From NCBI RefSeq assembly GCF_035222375.1, contig NW_026946363.1, forward strand, positions 7,130,001 to 7,194,000: 64,000 nt of DNA, read 5' to 3'. The stretch comes from Podospora pseudocomata (lineage: Eukaryota; Ascomycota; Sordariomycetes; Sordariales; Podosporaceae). Below are positions 35,982 to 48,952 of this stretch, piece after piece. The position numbers and the translations under genes are program-made. The notes below the pieces were generated by a model that was given only the letters and a program-made list of their open reading frames with translations, did no database searches and was not told the origin of the DNA. How positions within the stretch are numbered: position 1 is the stretch's first letter; every line of letters begins with the position of its first letter.

Positions 35982-37743
35982 CTTGACGGCTGGCGTTGTT
36001 GTCTTCTGAGTAAAGCGTGGTGGCGGTGAGGAGGGTGTTCGGATTAAGAAATAAGGGGTTGACGATCGTCAAGATCGTGAATTAGAGGATATAAAGACGG
36101 ACGGCCTCGAGCGAGTGCAGGCAGTTGGTTGAAGCGTAGCCACGTCTGTGATGGGTAGCGAGGAGAGACGACAAGAAGGAGTCGTCAAGGTCCAGGATGG
36201 GGAAGTGGGAGCTTCTATATCTCCCCTTGGCGGTTGGAAGCTGATGAGCTGCCGGGAGTATAACGACCAGCGGCAGTCTGACGGACCGAAGTGAGCTTCC
36301 CTGTAGGGAATGGTCAGTAACCAGCATGAGCATTAACGGTCTGCAGAAGAGCATAACAGAGACCAAAACAGTGGGAGGGGATCAACGCGGTTATGAAAGA
36401 AGGCGGCACGGCCATCTGCAAGATGGGTGCAGCGAGGAGGAACCCGCATGGCGGGGTTGGGGTGTGGGAGACAGGAGCAGACGGCAGGCCAACCGACAGG
36501 GCGTGACGGCATGTAAACGGGCCTTGTCGAGAACGTGGAGGGCAGGGAAGATGGATCTTCAACGTACAAGGAGACGGGTCAAGAGGAGGGGGGTGTGAAG
36601 ACGAGGAACGGCTGGGCCGGTTGTGGTTGCTGGACAAGTCCGGAGCGTGTTTCTCAAGCTCTGCCCGAACCCCTAGAACCCAAAAAGCCGACCTGAGGTA
36701 CGTCTTCCCGAAGGCCTCAGATGTGTCGTTCGTCTGTCTGTCTTCCCGGTGGACCGTCACGAACGAGATGGCTTTGTCGGCCTCTCAGTCTCTGACGATA
36801 TGCCGTATAGTGTTGAAGAGGGGCCGGAGCGAGACAGGCGCGCCAAAAGGACAAAAGGATATCCAAATCGAGCAAGGTAGCAAGTCGGTAATTTTTCTCG
36901 AGCTGTTCCTGCTTCCCCAGGGTACTTTCTGCGAGTCTGTATTGTCTGCTTGGCGTGCATACAGAGCAGGAAAGCCGCGGTTGAGCTTGTTGATCAGGCC
37001 GGCTACGATTGGTGACCGGGGCGCGAGGTTCTGGTTCAGCACAATATCAAGTATCAACTTTATATTGCCCTCGCAATATAAGCGGCGGGACGGGAGGCAT
37101 ATGGGGGTGAGCGAGGTGTGCGGTGGGAGCGCGGGGCGGGTAGCGTCGTGTGGAAGAAAGGCAACAGCAGCAACTCTGGGGAAACGGGCACCTCAGGGTC
37201 TGCTTGAGGATATATGGGCCTCGTCTTCATCTGCCAGCCAGTCTGGAGCAACCCAAGACAAGGATGGCCCATCAGGGCAGGGGTCCCAGAAGCTGGTCTT
37301 GGTGGAGAAAGTCGACGACGCTATCGTCGTAGTGCCAGCATGAAGGTTGCGAAGACGGCATGCGGCAGGCACCTGGCACTCCTGACGAGCTGTTTCTTGC
37401 CCACAGAAACACTCCGATGAGGGTCGTCCTCGTCTGCCCTGCCCTGGGGTTGCCCTCCTGGCACTGGGCCGCTCGGCACAGGCGATGGCAGGCGCTGAAG
37501 GAGGGTTCGCTCCTCGCAAAACGCCTGCAACACTCCACCCTGGATGCTGCGGTTCATCGCTTCAGGTTGAAGGTGTCGAGCCTCCACTTAGAAAATTGAC
37601 AAATTGCGCAGACGATGGCACTGGAAGCGGCGGAGAAGCATGCTGCTGGCGCGTGTGGACTGTGCCATCCCCGCTCATAGTGGCCTTGGCATCGCTTTCG
37701 CTCGGCCAGAGTGTCGCCGAGGGACAGTCATCACCTCATTGTG

Positions 37744-37832
37744 CTGGGGATTTTTTTTCTGTGGGTGCTGCCCACCGCCAGCAGCTGGGGAAGCTGGGGC
37801 GGCAAGTCTGGGGAGCACTGGGGGAGCCGGGG
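37744..37832 (+). promoter_or_regulatory. Cluster of CreA/CRE-1-type sites upstream of xlr-1
   Basis: Six matches to the carbon-catabolite repressor consensus SYGGRG lie within 89 bp: CTGGGG at 37744, 37785, 37794, 37808 and 37818, and CCGGGG at 37827. The block is 1.8 kb from the regulator's ATG. CreA/Cre1 is known to repress xlnR/xyr1 on glucose. That these sites act on this gene is inference. Confidence 0.5.
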
Positions 37833-38931
37833 AGAAAAGATGGGGTCGGCCAACAAAGCTGTCATGGGTGATGCCGTAATGGAGCTTCGGAGCTTTCAGA
37901 TTTTCAGAACCAAACTGCGTCGGTTGGCCATCCATGATCCGGCACCCATGGATCTCTTGCCTCTCGACCACCACCACCACCACCACCAAATGACAATGTA
38001 GCGAGTGACGAGTAGCAACCAAATCTCCCTCTTTCGGAAGAGTTACTCGAGGGGTCTCTTGCTGCAGAGCCGCTGCACGTCCTGCGTGCTTTTGCTGCAC
38101 ATCTACTGCCACCCCTGTCGCTCAGGGTTGCCATCGACTTCTCCTCACGCCCTGGACAAGCGGAAGAGCTATCGTACCGCAGACTTGCTCAAACGTCCAT
38201 CCAGATCCGTCCCGCTAGACGCCATAGGTCCGCCTGTTATTCCGCGCCATGGTAAGTATAAGACGTTAGGTATATGTGCCTGCTGTTAAGCATCTGGGGA
38301 CGGAGGCAGCAGGAAAGCGTTCCTTGTGTGTCGGGCGACTCCAGCCACCACAGGGGACGGTCCAGAAAGGGGTCTGATATTGCGTTCGTCCAAGAGAGTA
38401 GTGACTCCGTATTTGGTACATCATAGTGTATGTTGGAGGGCGATCACGGAGATGACGATATGTACATGGTGGCGACCTGAGACCGGCCTGGCAGAGTGCC
38501 TGTGTCAGTGACAGATATGACAGACATCAGTGACGCTGAGTGGCAGGTAACATGATGCGCTTGATGCACTTTGACGCAGAGGATATCGATTGGACGCCCA
38601 GCTTGCCCAGCTGAGATTGTGGGCTACGGAATGGGTGTCGAGATTCGGGCCTTGTCGATGGAGCACGGCAGATGGCAGATGAAAAGATGGGGGCTCGTCA
38701 AGCCAAGAAAGGAAAGCATTCGCCAAGCGACGCCCACTTCGATCGGGGCTTGTCACTAGGCTTGAATGGTGGAATTTTCTACAGGTAGGGTTGCTCCCTC
38801 TCAATTCTTCAACAACCTTGGAAGCGGGCAGCACTTGCCTCTTGCTCAACATTCCAGGTTGATATTCCAAGGAACTCCCACTCAGTTCACCACCGTGTCC
38901 TAGATACAGGTTCTCAAGGAAGGAGTAGATC

Positions 38932-38952
38932 GACTGACTGACTGACTGACTG
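38932..38952. repeat. (GACT)5 microsatellite
   Basis: Five uninterrupted GACT units occur in intergenic DNA. No associated gene or element was seen. Confidence 0.9.
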
Positions 38953-41900
38953 TAGCATGGAAGGGACATTCTTTCGCATCGCACTCTCTGAGTCTGAGGT
39001 GACCTGCATCTCCGATTCCCCAACTTGTCGTCGGTTGGGAGCATCCGCAAAGCTCCGGCCATTGGAGATGCATAGCAACTTCATTACGCGAAGGCGAAAT
39101 TTTTTGTTGTTTCCCATCCCCTCCTTCGTCGATCCCAGTTGCATTGACAACCATGAAAGGCGACTTGTGGTGCCACATGACATTACCTTTCACAAACACC
39201 TGATTGTTCAGTATTTCTTTCTCTCCGCAGATGTTTCCCGAATCGTCTTCCTCGAAATTGCAAAACCGGTTGGCGCATCTGCTATGACATCCAACTCCAG
39301 GCGGCATGCCAATATCGGAAACCTTATGTCGTCAATTATCGGCCGAGATAGCAGCGAAGGAGGAAGACTAGTTTGTTGAAACAGACCTGATGTCCGGGAA
39401 CCAATAGTACTAGTCCGCAATCTAAATGTATGCACGCATCTCAAGACTTCCCCTTGGGACCAAAAACACAGTGTCATTTCAACGGCGACTAGCCCCCGGC
39501 AGCGGCATTCCGGTCTGTCTAAGAAAGTCTAGCGCGGAGTAGGAATACGAGTACAGAGGCGAGATCATAACAAAATATTGTTGTAAGAGTTATCCCGGCT
39601 TACTGACGACAAAAACCACATAGACAGCGATGAACAACTTTCTTGCTACGCCCCTTCTTCGGTCCCGACAATATGACTGCCGTCAAACACCAACAGTCCC
39701 CTACTCTGCTTGCACATCCAACACCTGGCTACCACTGCCGCTCTTCACCACCGAGAAGTGCAGTATGGACCATGACACCTTACCACCTTGGTGTCGCTGT
39801 GCAGCCTTGCCTCAGTCGGTACCTGGATCGCCAGATTGCCAACATGGTCAAGATCAGACTCTGGCTGCGGTACTGATTGGGGACATCCGCGCCGCCTCAA
39901 AGCTCCCAGGACCTCGTTGTGTCTCCTGTGTGTTCAGCTGCATACACTCGGATTATGGCTGGCCTGGGGGTGACTGGTACCGGCGGAGCACACGGCGCGC
40001 GGAACACTCCTCCGCAAGTGCCGCCCCTTGATTGTTGCACAAACCTTGGTCGAGACCGGCGCCACATGTCACCCACACACACCACCAGACCTCACGCTAG
40101 AACAAGCAGAGTCTGTGTGCAATCCAGTTCTCACCGAGCGGTGAGATGACGGAGGCGCATTGTCAATGCTCTCTCGGGTGCCAACCTACAACTCATCACC
40201 GAGGGAGGCCGGCCATCTTAACTATTTGATCGATGACGCCGGGAGACCACCAACAACAGACAAGTCGGGCAGGAGCCGGACGCCGTGTGCGCCACCAAAT
40301 CGGCTTTCTTCTTTCAACGGGAACCGGGGTCGTCACCATCCTAGCGTAGCGCATCCTTCAACGGCCGGCGGACCGAAACTCCACATGCACGCAAGATCGT
40401 GCCCACACCGTTGAGATGTTTACATGCCCCTGATTGGCCAGCAAACCAAACGACCTCTTGGTCCAAGTCTGGTTCCGAGCGGCCGTCAACCAATGATGCT
40501 TCTCCAAAAAGGCCCACTGCAGGAGCGTGCCCCGAAACCCCGTCCACATCGACGACAAGAACGTCGACAAAAGTTTCTTACCATCAGAGGTGATCACTTT
40601 CTTCTGCCGACTGCAGACCAGCGACAAATATTCACTCCTCAAGTGGCCATAGAAAGAAGAGACATGTACAACCTGAAAGGCCGTGTCGCGGTCGGAACCA
40701 CAGTCGAAGCATGTACTTGCATGGGAACTCGATTCGGATACGTTCGACTTGCAGGTGGTACCTACTCTGTTCTGGGGAAGCTCCCTTTCTTCCGTGGCTC
40801 CCACGTGGCGTGCGCGAGCCACAGGAGTTAGTCCGCTGTATGCCAGCCTTCCAGACTGTTTCAATCCAAGTTCTCAAACGACAACTTACTGCACAAACAA
40901 AAAAGCCCGCTTCCGCCGGCTCAGCCATCAAACACAACTGTTCCTCCAGCAGGACGTGAATTAACACTCCTAATATGGAATTTCAAAGCGAGCCTCAACC
41001 ACGCGGATGGCGCTTAGTCTTCGCCGGGCTTTGGGAATTGGGCTTGAGTGAGAGTGTCTGACAAGTACTCTTCCTTGCTCTCCTGCTCCGTCTCGCAGCA
41101 ATCCTTCAGACTCCTGGCTGCGAACACACAAGCCCACAAACTATGGATGGGTAGTCAATGTGGTGTTCTCCTCGCTACACCCATCAACCCTGTTGGGGTG
41201 TCATCGGCAGCTGCCGATCAAAGTCTCCGCTGTACCCCGCTACCCAGCTCCCGCGGGGACGATACAACAATACAACATCGACAGACAGAGCTGCCCAGGT
41301 CAGACAGCTGCCGGAGCCCCCCTGCCACATGGAAAGAATCCAACATCTTATATTGTCTCGCCTCTTCTACGCTGTTTTGGGGACAGACTGCAGTCGGTAT
41401 CTACCCGTAAAGGTGCGTTCTGTTGATCGGTTCTGGGGTAACCATATATTACATGTTGGCACACCCCGCTGCACTTTACGGAACAGGGACCGTCTTTCCA
41501 TCTGGCCACAACACATGTGTGTGAACCCTGTCCTCCTGAAGCGACAATCTTTGAGTCGGAAGACCGGACCTCATTAATAGGTTCTACTCACCTTCCTTTC
41601 GTGGCCATCAAGCTGTTCTCCGCAGACCGAACCTATCCTGTGCCAAGACAGCGGCATTGTTTCCGGCAAGATCATGGGATCTGGATATCACTAGGTTACG
41701 TGTCGTCCGTGGTCGGCATCAGTCTTCATCTGAAGAGTGGTTGAAGCGCTTCCGAGATCTAGCTGACCACCACCTAGCTTCATGGGCTTCAGTTTTGCAG
41801 ATCAACAAAGATAAAATAAAGGGGCCGGCTTTCCAGAAAAGCTTCCAGTTCCCGGGGCCGTCTATTCCCCAGCGGACAAGACGGCCTCAGGACGGCAGCG

Positions 41901-44469
41901 GCGATCAGTCAGCGGCACGCTGTCCCGCACTCTTGCGTACCTGAGCTGCAGGTGTCAAGCAGGTACGTAGGCGATGAACCTGGTCGACAGGCGGTTCCTT
42001 GGTGCGACCATATCTTTGACGCCGGGAACGGCTGCCATCGTGGCTATCTATCTCCAACGCCGGAGGTGTTTGTTATGACCAGGTGGTAGAATGCCATACA
42101 TCCTCTACCAACAAACTGCCAATTTCGTTGCATGGTGTTCGCGGATTCTAACCCGCGGTGATCACGTCGGGAAAATGGATGAGACATGCATGCAGTTTAA
42201 CACCACGTGCGGTGTGCCGATGAACGAGTGGCTGGATATGGTGACAGCTACCACTTCCCCCAGCTACTGTTACGACGAACACACCTCGAGGTCTGGCGGC
42301 GGAAGGCGCTTGACAGAGCCGAACGTGGGTTAGTTAGGCGCCGCGTTCTCTACAGCAGACGCTCCATCGTCTTTATCGTCGGAAGAGCAGAGCGGTCTGA
42401 TATTGGATTTAATCTACGGCGTAATTTGCAAGGTCGCCGCGGCGACATCAACAGACCTTGATCACTGCATGCAGAGTCGCCATTTCAGAGGCTAGACCGT
42501 GGTTCTTGGTGACCGATGTCTCGCATTGTGTTCCACGGTCAGGGACCACGCTTCGACAAAGTCAATAGCCCGTCGAGAAAAGCTCCGAAGAGAAGCATTA
42601 GTACTAGTTTGACATGCACTAGAACACCGGCAGATCTCAAGCGTGACAGCGGGGGGCTATCGCAATCAAGAGATGCCCTGACAATACCCCTGGAGATGAC
42701 AGTCATGGCACCGTGATCAATACCTACGGTTCTCCCGTACGGCTTGAGGGGGCTTTGCCGGAAGCTGGTCTCAGTTGGAACTGAATCAGATTGTACGCAG
42801 GGGACCGGAAGTACCTATCTTCGATGGTTCAGCAGAGGTTAAGAGCCAAACTAATCCAGACCCAAAGGTCAAACAAGGTGAAGATCAAGGTCAAGGCGAA
42901 CAGGGTGTCGAAAACGGTAATACTTTGCTCCGGGCGTGAAGTCCCGTTCCCTCGTGCTGTAGTGGTAGTCAGCGAGACGCCACAGCTCGATACGGAAGGG
43001 TGCTCCGCCTAAAGTCCCATCCTACCGGCCTCGTACGGCACTTGTACGATCTTCAAAGCTTAAGCCCAGGAGGGGTTTTGCGGGGAAAGAGAGTTGGGTG
43101 GTATTCCGAGAGCGTTCCTTTAAAGCACCATCCTGGGGATCGCAGTACCCTGGACGGCTAGAGAACATGTGTTGGCGACCACTGTGGTTCCGAGGCTGTG
43201 ATCATCAACCCAGTCCAGATAGCTCGAGGGATTGTCGCTGGCAAGAGTGAGGGGAAGCAGCACATGATCTTGATGATGGCCCACCTCATCCTAGGGTTCT
43301 GTCTACAAGACACATCACGAGATATTCTCCGAGCAGATCTGTCGTCCCATTTGGGTCAGAAGCAGCACAGCACCCTGGCGATTACACATACATGCAGAGG
43401 CACGTCCTGATCACCTAGACATTGCCGCTGCCTGGGAGGAATTGATAAAGGTATCCACCTAGATGCATGTTTTGGATGTCGTGGGAGAGGGCTTGCTCCG
43501 TTCTCCATCAAGTAAAGTTCCATGGCAGCTTGGTTTGCAAAGCAACGCAACGACAGCTACTGCCTCTTAGCACTGCAACAAGACGTCGAGCACAATGCCC
43601 GCCATGCCTCTTGTATCGACAGTCGGAGGGCCGGTGAAGCAACGTTGGAACTGCACAACGGAAAGTCCAAGAGAGCGGCAGAAGTTGACTGGACTGACAC
43701 AGTCTGTGTTTCGAGTTCGCCTGTGCTCTGCAGATATCTGCCGTCTGCCGGTGCCCACGAAACAATGAGAAGACGACAGCCAGCAGTTCAAGAGCGGGAA
43801 GCAAGGGTCACCCCGCAATGATTCGAATGGGTGGGAATAACGTAATCCACAAAACAGCAAGTTGATCAAACATCCACCGTTCATCTCTCTCTTCGAAGGG
43901 GACCACCGTTCATACCGAACCCAAAGCCATCGTCTGAACTTTTGCTACGTATACTGCTGGTAGCTCCGCATGAATGAACATCAGCCAGAATAGCTCCGTC
44001 GTTTCAAAGAGCCACAGTTCTTGGCTGGCATTCGCCACGTAGCTTTTCGACTTCCGACCACCTACCATCTAGGTACTCGACGCATTATAAACTCATTTTG
44101 AATTGAACCCTTTGGATGGCATATCGATAGGTAAGGTGGATCTGACATCCTTCTTTCCAGAAGATTACCATTTTGGACATTTTGTTGTTAGATCACGTTG
44201 CATCTACGTAGATACTTTGTCATCGACAATCATCATCGTTGTCGTTGTTGCATCTTGGGAGTTGACCGCATCGCCCTCCTGCCCGCTATGACATCCCCAA
44301 GCCGTCTTTGCAGATTTCCAACAGCATGGAGATACACGGTCTCATTATTTTCATTCCCTCGGTGCCTCGGTGCCTCGGTATAGGTTCATTGCTGCTTGCC
44401 GTCCCGCCCCTGACCTTGTCTTTGCATGCTTCCCTCACCTGAGGTCTCAGTTCTGGTCCCCCCCTCCCC

Positions 44470-44491
44470 TTTTTTTTTTTTTTTTTTTTTT
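44470..44491. repeat. Homopolymer T tract (22 bp)
   Basis: An uninterrupted run of 22 T follows a C-rich segment in the gene-poor stretch. I found no terminal repeat or element that would make it a retrotransposon tail. Confidence 0.9.
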
Positions 44492-47339
44492 GGCTTCATC
44501 GTTGGAAAACAGCGGAAGTTATCTCGTTCAGTTGGTTGGTAATAATCCTCCCAGGCTCGTGAAATGGTCGGTTGTGATATCCGGTTTGGGACAGACGGCT
44601 GGTAAATATCATGAGGCTCTCCTTTTTTTTTGTCTCTGGTGTGGCTGGTGGGTGGGTGAGGGAGAGTTGTAGGAGAGAAGCGGCTCAAAAGCAGACAGAG
44701 GGACGCGGCAACTCAACGGCAGACTTCCCCCAGACCAGATCCGCGTTTTGGAATGGGAGATGCCGATCCAATCGCTGGTCGGTGTTGCTCTGCTGCTGCG
44801 CATATCTATCCCGTGATCTTGGGAAGGCAAAGCAGTTTGTTCTGCGGCAGGGACTGGGGCTCGAGGGGAAGGGGGGGTGCAAGAGCGGACATTCGGTTCA
44901 ATGCTTTCTTTCTTTCTTTGCTCTCTTGCCACCGCTGGGTTGGTTGGTTACCTCTACGGCGAAGTCCGTTCACACAGTTCGAGAAGGCAGCTTCAGAATG
45001 AACTGGCCTGTCCTTGCCAAACAATAACGGTATTGTTTATTACCCCTTTTTCTGTCGTTAGGTTACCATCTGATGTTCATCTCAACCTGAGGAGACGATC
45101 AAGGATCTGGGTCACTGCCGTTGGGACGGGCACTGTTGCTCATCGGAGTCGGCCGGTGAGGTTGAGGGAGGGTATGATGATCTTCCTTCTCGCCTTTGCA
45201 GTGTGCCCAAGCCCGCGCAGCAATTACTCTTTCATGACGGCAGTGAAGTTGCGTCGGGGTCTTGATCTGGAAGACACTGTGACGGCGGGAAATGACCGCA
45301 TACCAAGTGGTAGATGGCACAGACGTCTTGATGGCATACACACATGCCATTTTCCTTTGGTGACAGATGGGACTCCAGTAGAGCAGAGGAAGGCGACGTC
45401 GGAACTAGGTCTATCCTTGCTTGCCACGCAGCATAGAAAGCGGGAAATCATCCCGTTGCTGCAGCATCTGGTGTAAGGTGAAGGACGGATGCTGCTTGAT
45501 GAGGATATCCGATTCATGCGACATCTTCTTCCCGTCGGGATGGAAAGTCTTCTCGAAAGAAGAGATCTAGAGCGGATCGGATATCGGATTGTGTGTTCGA
45601 GATGTTCCAGATGCAGTAGAAGGAATTGGGATGTGAAATGAGAGGGGGACAGGGACAGGGCTTTGATGTGGTGATCTGATGGGGGATGAGGTGATGGGTG
45701 GTAGTGGTCAAGAAGATGAGATGAAGAGATGGGATGGTGAGGTGGTTTGGGAAAGGATCTGGGGGTTTCTGGAAGGGATCAGCGTAGGTTCACACTCCTG
45801 TGTCTCTCTGTCTGTGTGCTGCTCTGGGCTCGTCTTCTTGGACAAGTCCTAAGTCAGCTGACCTCACTGTCATCTCTCACACTGGCCGCAGTTTGAGGTT
45901 GCGGGAGGAGTTTGTTTCTGGTGTTTTAGCCTCGGTCAACTCTCAGACGCCGGCTCAAGTTGAGCTTTTGGTGAGGCTTTTGTTGTGACGTCTTTCTTAT
46001 CGGCTATCAAGATGTCACTTCAGCCTCGTTGTCGTTGTTGTCACAAAAAGAATCAGCCTCACCGCTATGGTGAGCCGTCAAGTTTGAGATAAAGTAGAGG
46101 TTATGAGAAAGCAAAATTTGGCTAAACGACGCCCGGTGTGTTGTGGCTAGAAAGAAGACACTGCGGCTGTGTATGGTGTTGATTGAGGGTGGTCAGCTTC
46201 ATGACGGGACTCGAGGACCTCGGGAAGAAACAAGGCAAAAGAAGGCGGCAGGGGGCCAGGAGAGGAGAAGGCAGAGAGATATAAAGAATACAGACTGTCA
46301 CCTTGCTTTTATGTTCCAATTTCTTATGGCTACAGAGGGTGATGATGACCGTTGTTTTCGACTCAAGGAAGGAAGAAGGGATCAGAAAGGGGTGAAGGGA
46401 TCGGCATCAAACAGATGGCAATAGCAAAATAACGACCTCGAAGCCAATATCCAAGACAAAAGACGAGAAACCTCGAATATGGCCGTGACTCGTACCTAGG
46501 GGACAACTTGAAAGACTTCAGCAGCCAGCGGGGAGGATGGGTATTCGACCAGAAGGCTTCTCAATGACAAGACAGTCCTCGAGAGACAGATTGAAAGACG
46601 CATAACGGATACGTCACATAAGATAAACACATAAACGGAGGTCTTCCTGTTCAGAAACCAAACGGGATGAGTCATTTACGACGAACAATTAGGAGACTCG
46701 GGCAAGGAACAGGCGACAGGACCGTGTCTTCCCAGAAACATTGGTATCGCAAAGCCAGCATATAGCCAACGCAACCACGGTCCTCACAGCCCGGTCATCG
46801 AGGGTTTTGGGCAACAAGCAGTCACTACAGGAGCGAAGCGCAGGAGCTTGGGCTTTATGTATTAGGTCGACAGCCACAATCTTCAGCCAGCCCTAGTACC
46901 CTCATCCCAACACCCTTGCGGTCAACTGGTAAGGGGATTGGAGCCGCTCACGCCCACCGCCCCCAGCTCACCATGAGCACCTGTTCGATCTGAAGTAAAA
47001 GCCTTGGGTTTTGGTAGCCGATCACCTCCCCTGCTCATGAGGGAGCTGACCGCGGAGCTTTTGCGACTTTCTTCTTACTGTCAATCAAGCTTATTTTGGT
47101 CTTAGTTCTTGCCAAAGGTTTATGCAACGAGCAAAAGAGGGTGGGGACATCAATCACTCTCCCCTAGCAAATACATAACCCCAGGATTATCTTAGGGGAT
47201 GCTAACACCTAACCAACCAACGGGCCTAAACAGAGCCGCAAACACCTGCAAAACAACAATAATAACAACAACAACAAAAACATCCAATATCCAAATTACA
47301 CCAACAAGCATGAAAAAAATATAAACGAAACACCAAAAA

Positions 47340-47457
47340 CATACAACACCAGGGATTCCCCAGTGGTCACCCACCTGAGTACTGGTCTGGCGGTCAATTG
47401 CTTAACTAGGGGAGAGCGGACGGGATCCCGTGTATTCAACTGCCTATGGTCGTATGT
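47340..47457 (-). rRNA. 5S ribosomal RNA (dispersed copy)
   Basis: On minus, the 118-nt sequence begins ACATACGACCATAGG, includes CCCGTCCGCT, the AGTTAAGC internal promoter block and GGTGGGTGACCAC, and ends GGTGTTGTATG, which pairs with the 5' end. This is the filamentous-ascomycete 5S layout. Helix II is kept through CAGTTG/CAATTG pairing although the sequence differs from the common Neurospora alpha type, so it may be a variant 5S class. A TTTTT terminator directly follows (plus-strand A-run 47335-47339). Single dispersed 5S genes are normal in these fungi. Confidence 0.93.
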
Positions 47458-48013
47458 GCTTGCGTTCAGCATATTGTGAGCTTAAGAAGCAACATGTATC
47501 TCTGTTCCCAGCTTCGGTTGGTGAGAAGGGAGAGGAAGTCTCAGTGTCTCGACAAGATGGCGCTGATTCTTAGGGAGACCTGGGGAAACCCTTATTTATG
47601 TTAAGGTTATTTCTACCAAGGAGACCGCTCCTTCTAATCCACCGCCGGGGATGAATTGCAGCATCCTTCGAACCATATCCACGGGCATCATCCATTTTTC
47701 GAGACTGTGCTCGTCAACAGCCTACTATACCAATCCTACTTTAAGCATTCTGGAAGGATATAATCAGCTGTGGTTCGATTTGCAAGGTTATGGGTGTCAC
47801 GGCCATCCCAGCTTCTTGGATCCCTGTGTCAAGCTCTCAACTTCCTAGAAACCGTTCGGAATACCACATCTTGACGCCTCCATTCTTGCCGTGATCTTTA
47901 GTTGATGCATTACACAATCAAACTGGCAATGCTTCAAGCAGCTATTTGACAATCCAACGTCTAGTTCCATCGTCGCTCTACATTGCAAACAACTCCTTCC
48001 TATCCAATTTCCA
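47458..48013. other. Intergenic, no gene seen
   Basis: The 556 bp lies upstream of the 5S gene and downstream of histidinol-phosphatase, both transcribed on minus. It should hold the phosphatase 3' untranslated region and any external 5S promoter element. No further gene was identified. Confidence 0.6.
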
Positions 48014-48952
48014 TCATGGGAGCCATAAACTCGCCCTGAAGTCATCAATCGCCACGCTCTTCTCTCTCAGCCCGCTCTTCTTTCCGTCTACAGTCCCTGG
48101 GTGTGTTTCTCTTTCCAGTGTCCAAACCTCCCGTACTCCCAAGCTTTCGAGATAGTCCAACCCTCTCAAATAATTCGTCGCCACCTGCCCAATCCCGTGG
48201 CTATCGTCAGAGAACGTAAACCTGCCTCCCATCTTGATCCACTCCTCAGCAATCTCCCTCTTGGGGTACCCCTCGGCCATCCCTTTCCTCAACCCAGAAG
48301 TATTCATCTCCAGCCACCCCCCGAACTCCTTCACCTTTTCCAAATTCCTGACTACCTTCCCCCAAACCTTTTGATTCGACTTCAACTCCCTCCCGGGATC
48401 CTCACTCATCAACCTAATCAAGTCGAAGTGCCCTACCACCTTGGGCTTCAGCGCGCTCAACATCTCCAACTGCTCATCAAAATACTTCTCATACAGCCCC
48501 TCCTCGGTGCCACCGCAAGCCTCAACAGCTATCCGGTAAAGCGCCTTGTCATAGTCAATCGGAATCCCAGCCGTGTGGTGCAGACTCCCAATGAAGTAAT
48601 CCACCCTCGCGTCCTTGGCCAGCTCCCCTATCAGCGACCCGTACTCCTCCCCTCTGATCCACTCCCCTTCGAACCCGATGAGGATGTGGATCTTGTCTGC
48701 GTACTTCTGCTGGAGGGCGGCCGCGGTAGAGAGGTACTCCTCGTGCCGGGGGAAAAGGGAGTCGAGGGTGGCCTGCGGGGTGGGGAGGAGCTCCTCGGGG
48801 TAGAGGTCCGAGACGGAGGTGCGGGGCATGTGCTCGGTCAGGCCGAGGGTTTGGTACCCGAGGGAGATGGCGTGGAGGATGATGGACTCGAGCGAGTCGA
48901 CGGCGTGGCCGGGGCAGAATTGGCCCGAGTGGGAATGCATTGTGAAGGCCAT
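48014..48952 (-). CDS. his2: Histidinol-phosphatase (PHP family)
   Basis: A single 312-codon exon starts at ATG 48952. The PHP-fold metal ligands are all visible: HSHSGQFCPGH at residues 6-16, TEHMP at about 39, GFEGEW at about 93, GSLHH at about 121, GHFD at about 174 and SDDSHG near 256. The length matches fungal His2. The enzyme removes phosphate from L-histidinol phosphate, the penultimate stage before histidinol dehydrogenase. A perfect CPC1/Gcn4 site 166 bp upstream of the ATG suggests control by general amino-acid starvation. I saw no intron signals that would improve the model. Confidence 0.94.
   Translation of the reverse strand: MAFTMHSHSGQFCPGHAVDSLESIILHAISLGYQTLGLTEHMPRTSVSDLYPEELLPTPQATLDSLFPRHEEYLSTAAALQQKYADKIHILIGFEGEWIRGEEYGSLIGELAKDARVDYFIGSLHHTAGIPIDYDKALYRIAVEACGGTEEGLYEKYFDEQLEMLSALKPKVVGHFDLIRLMSEDPGRELKSNQKVWGKVVRNLEKVKEFGGWLEMNTSGLRKGMAEGYPKREIAEEWIKMGGRFTFSDDSHGIGQVATNYLRGLDYLESLGVREVWTLERETHPGTVDGKKSGLREKSVAIDDFRASLWLP

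Larger units (their letters stand above)
35982..47339. other. 11 kb stretch without a supported gene
   Basis: Between the regulator's start codon and the 5S rRNA gene I cannot support any protein gene. The longest frames (36621-37343 plus, 240 codons; 44877-45476 plus, 199 codons) have no recognisable domain. The part next to the regulator (35982 to about 38000) is GC-rich and is presumably its promoter and leader. The rest (38500-44000) has balanced composition with many short frames on all strands, without the TpA excess of repeat-induced mutation. It includes GACT and T-run microsatellites. Lineage-specific genes or non-coding transcripts cannot be excluded. Confidence 0.5.

Noticed and set aside
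36621-37343. 240-codon plus-strand frame upstream of the regulator
   Set aside because: No domain, heavily overlapped by frames on the other strand, no clear start context; more likely promoter or leader sequence of the minus-strand regulator.
38005-38289. Plus-strand frame with ATG followed by GTAAGT at 38249-38257
   Set aside because: A perfect donor next to an ATG looked like a first exon, but no acceptor with a branch site gives a coding continuation.
39500-43900. Possible decayed transposon
   Set aside because: The scrambled short frames suggested a relic, but I found no terminal repeats, transposase or reverse-transcriptase motifs, nor the TpA-rich bias of repeat-induced mutation.
44901-45476. 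Possible secreted protein frame beginning MLSFFLCSLATAGLVGYLYG
   Set aside because: The hydrophobic start comes from a CTTT-rich tract and the rest has no recognisable domain. One open frame of this length is expected by chance in a window of this size.
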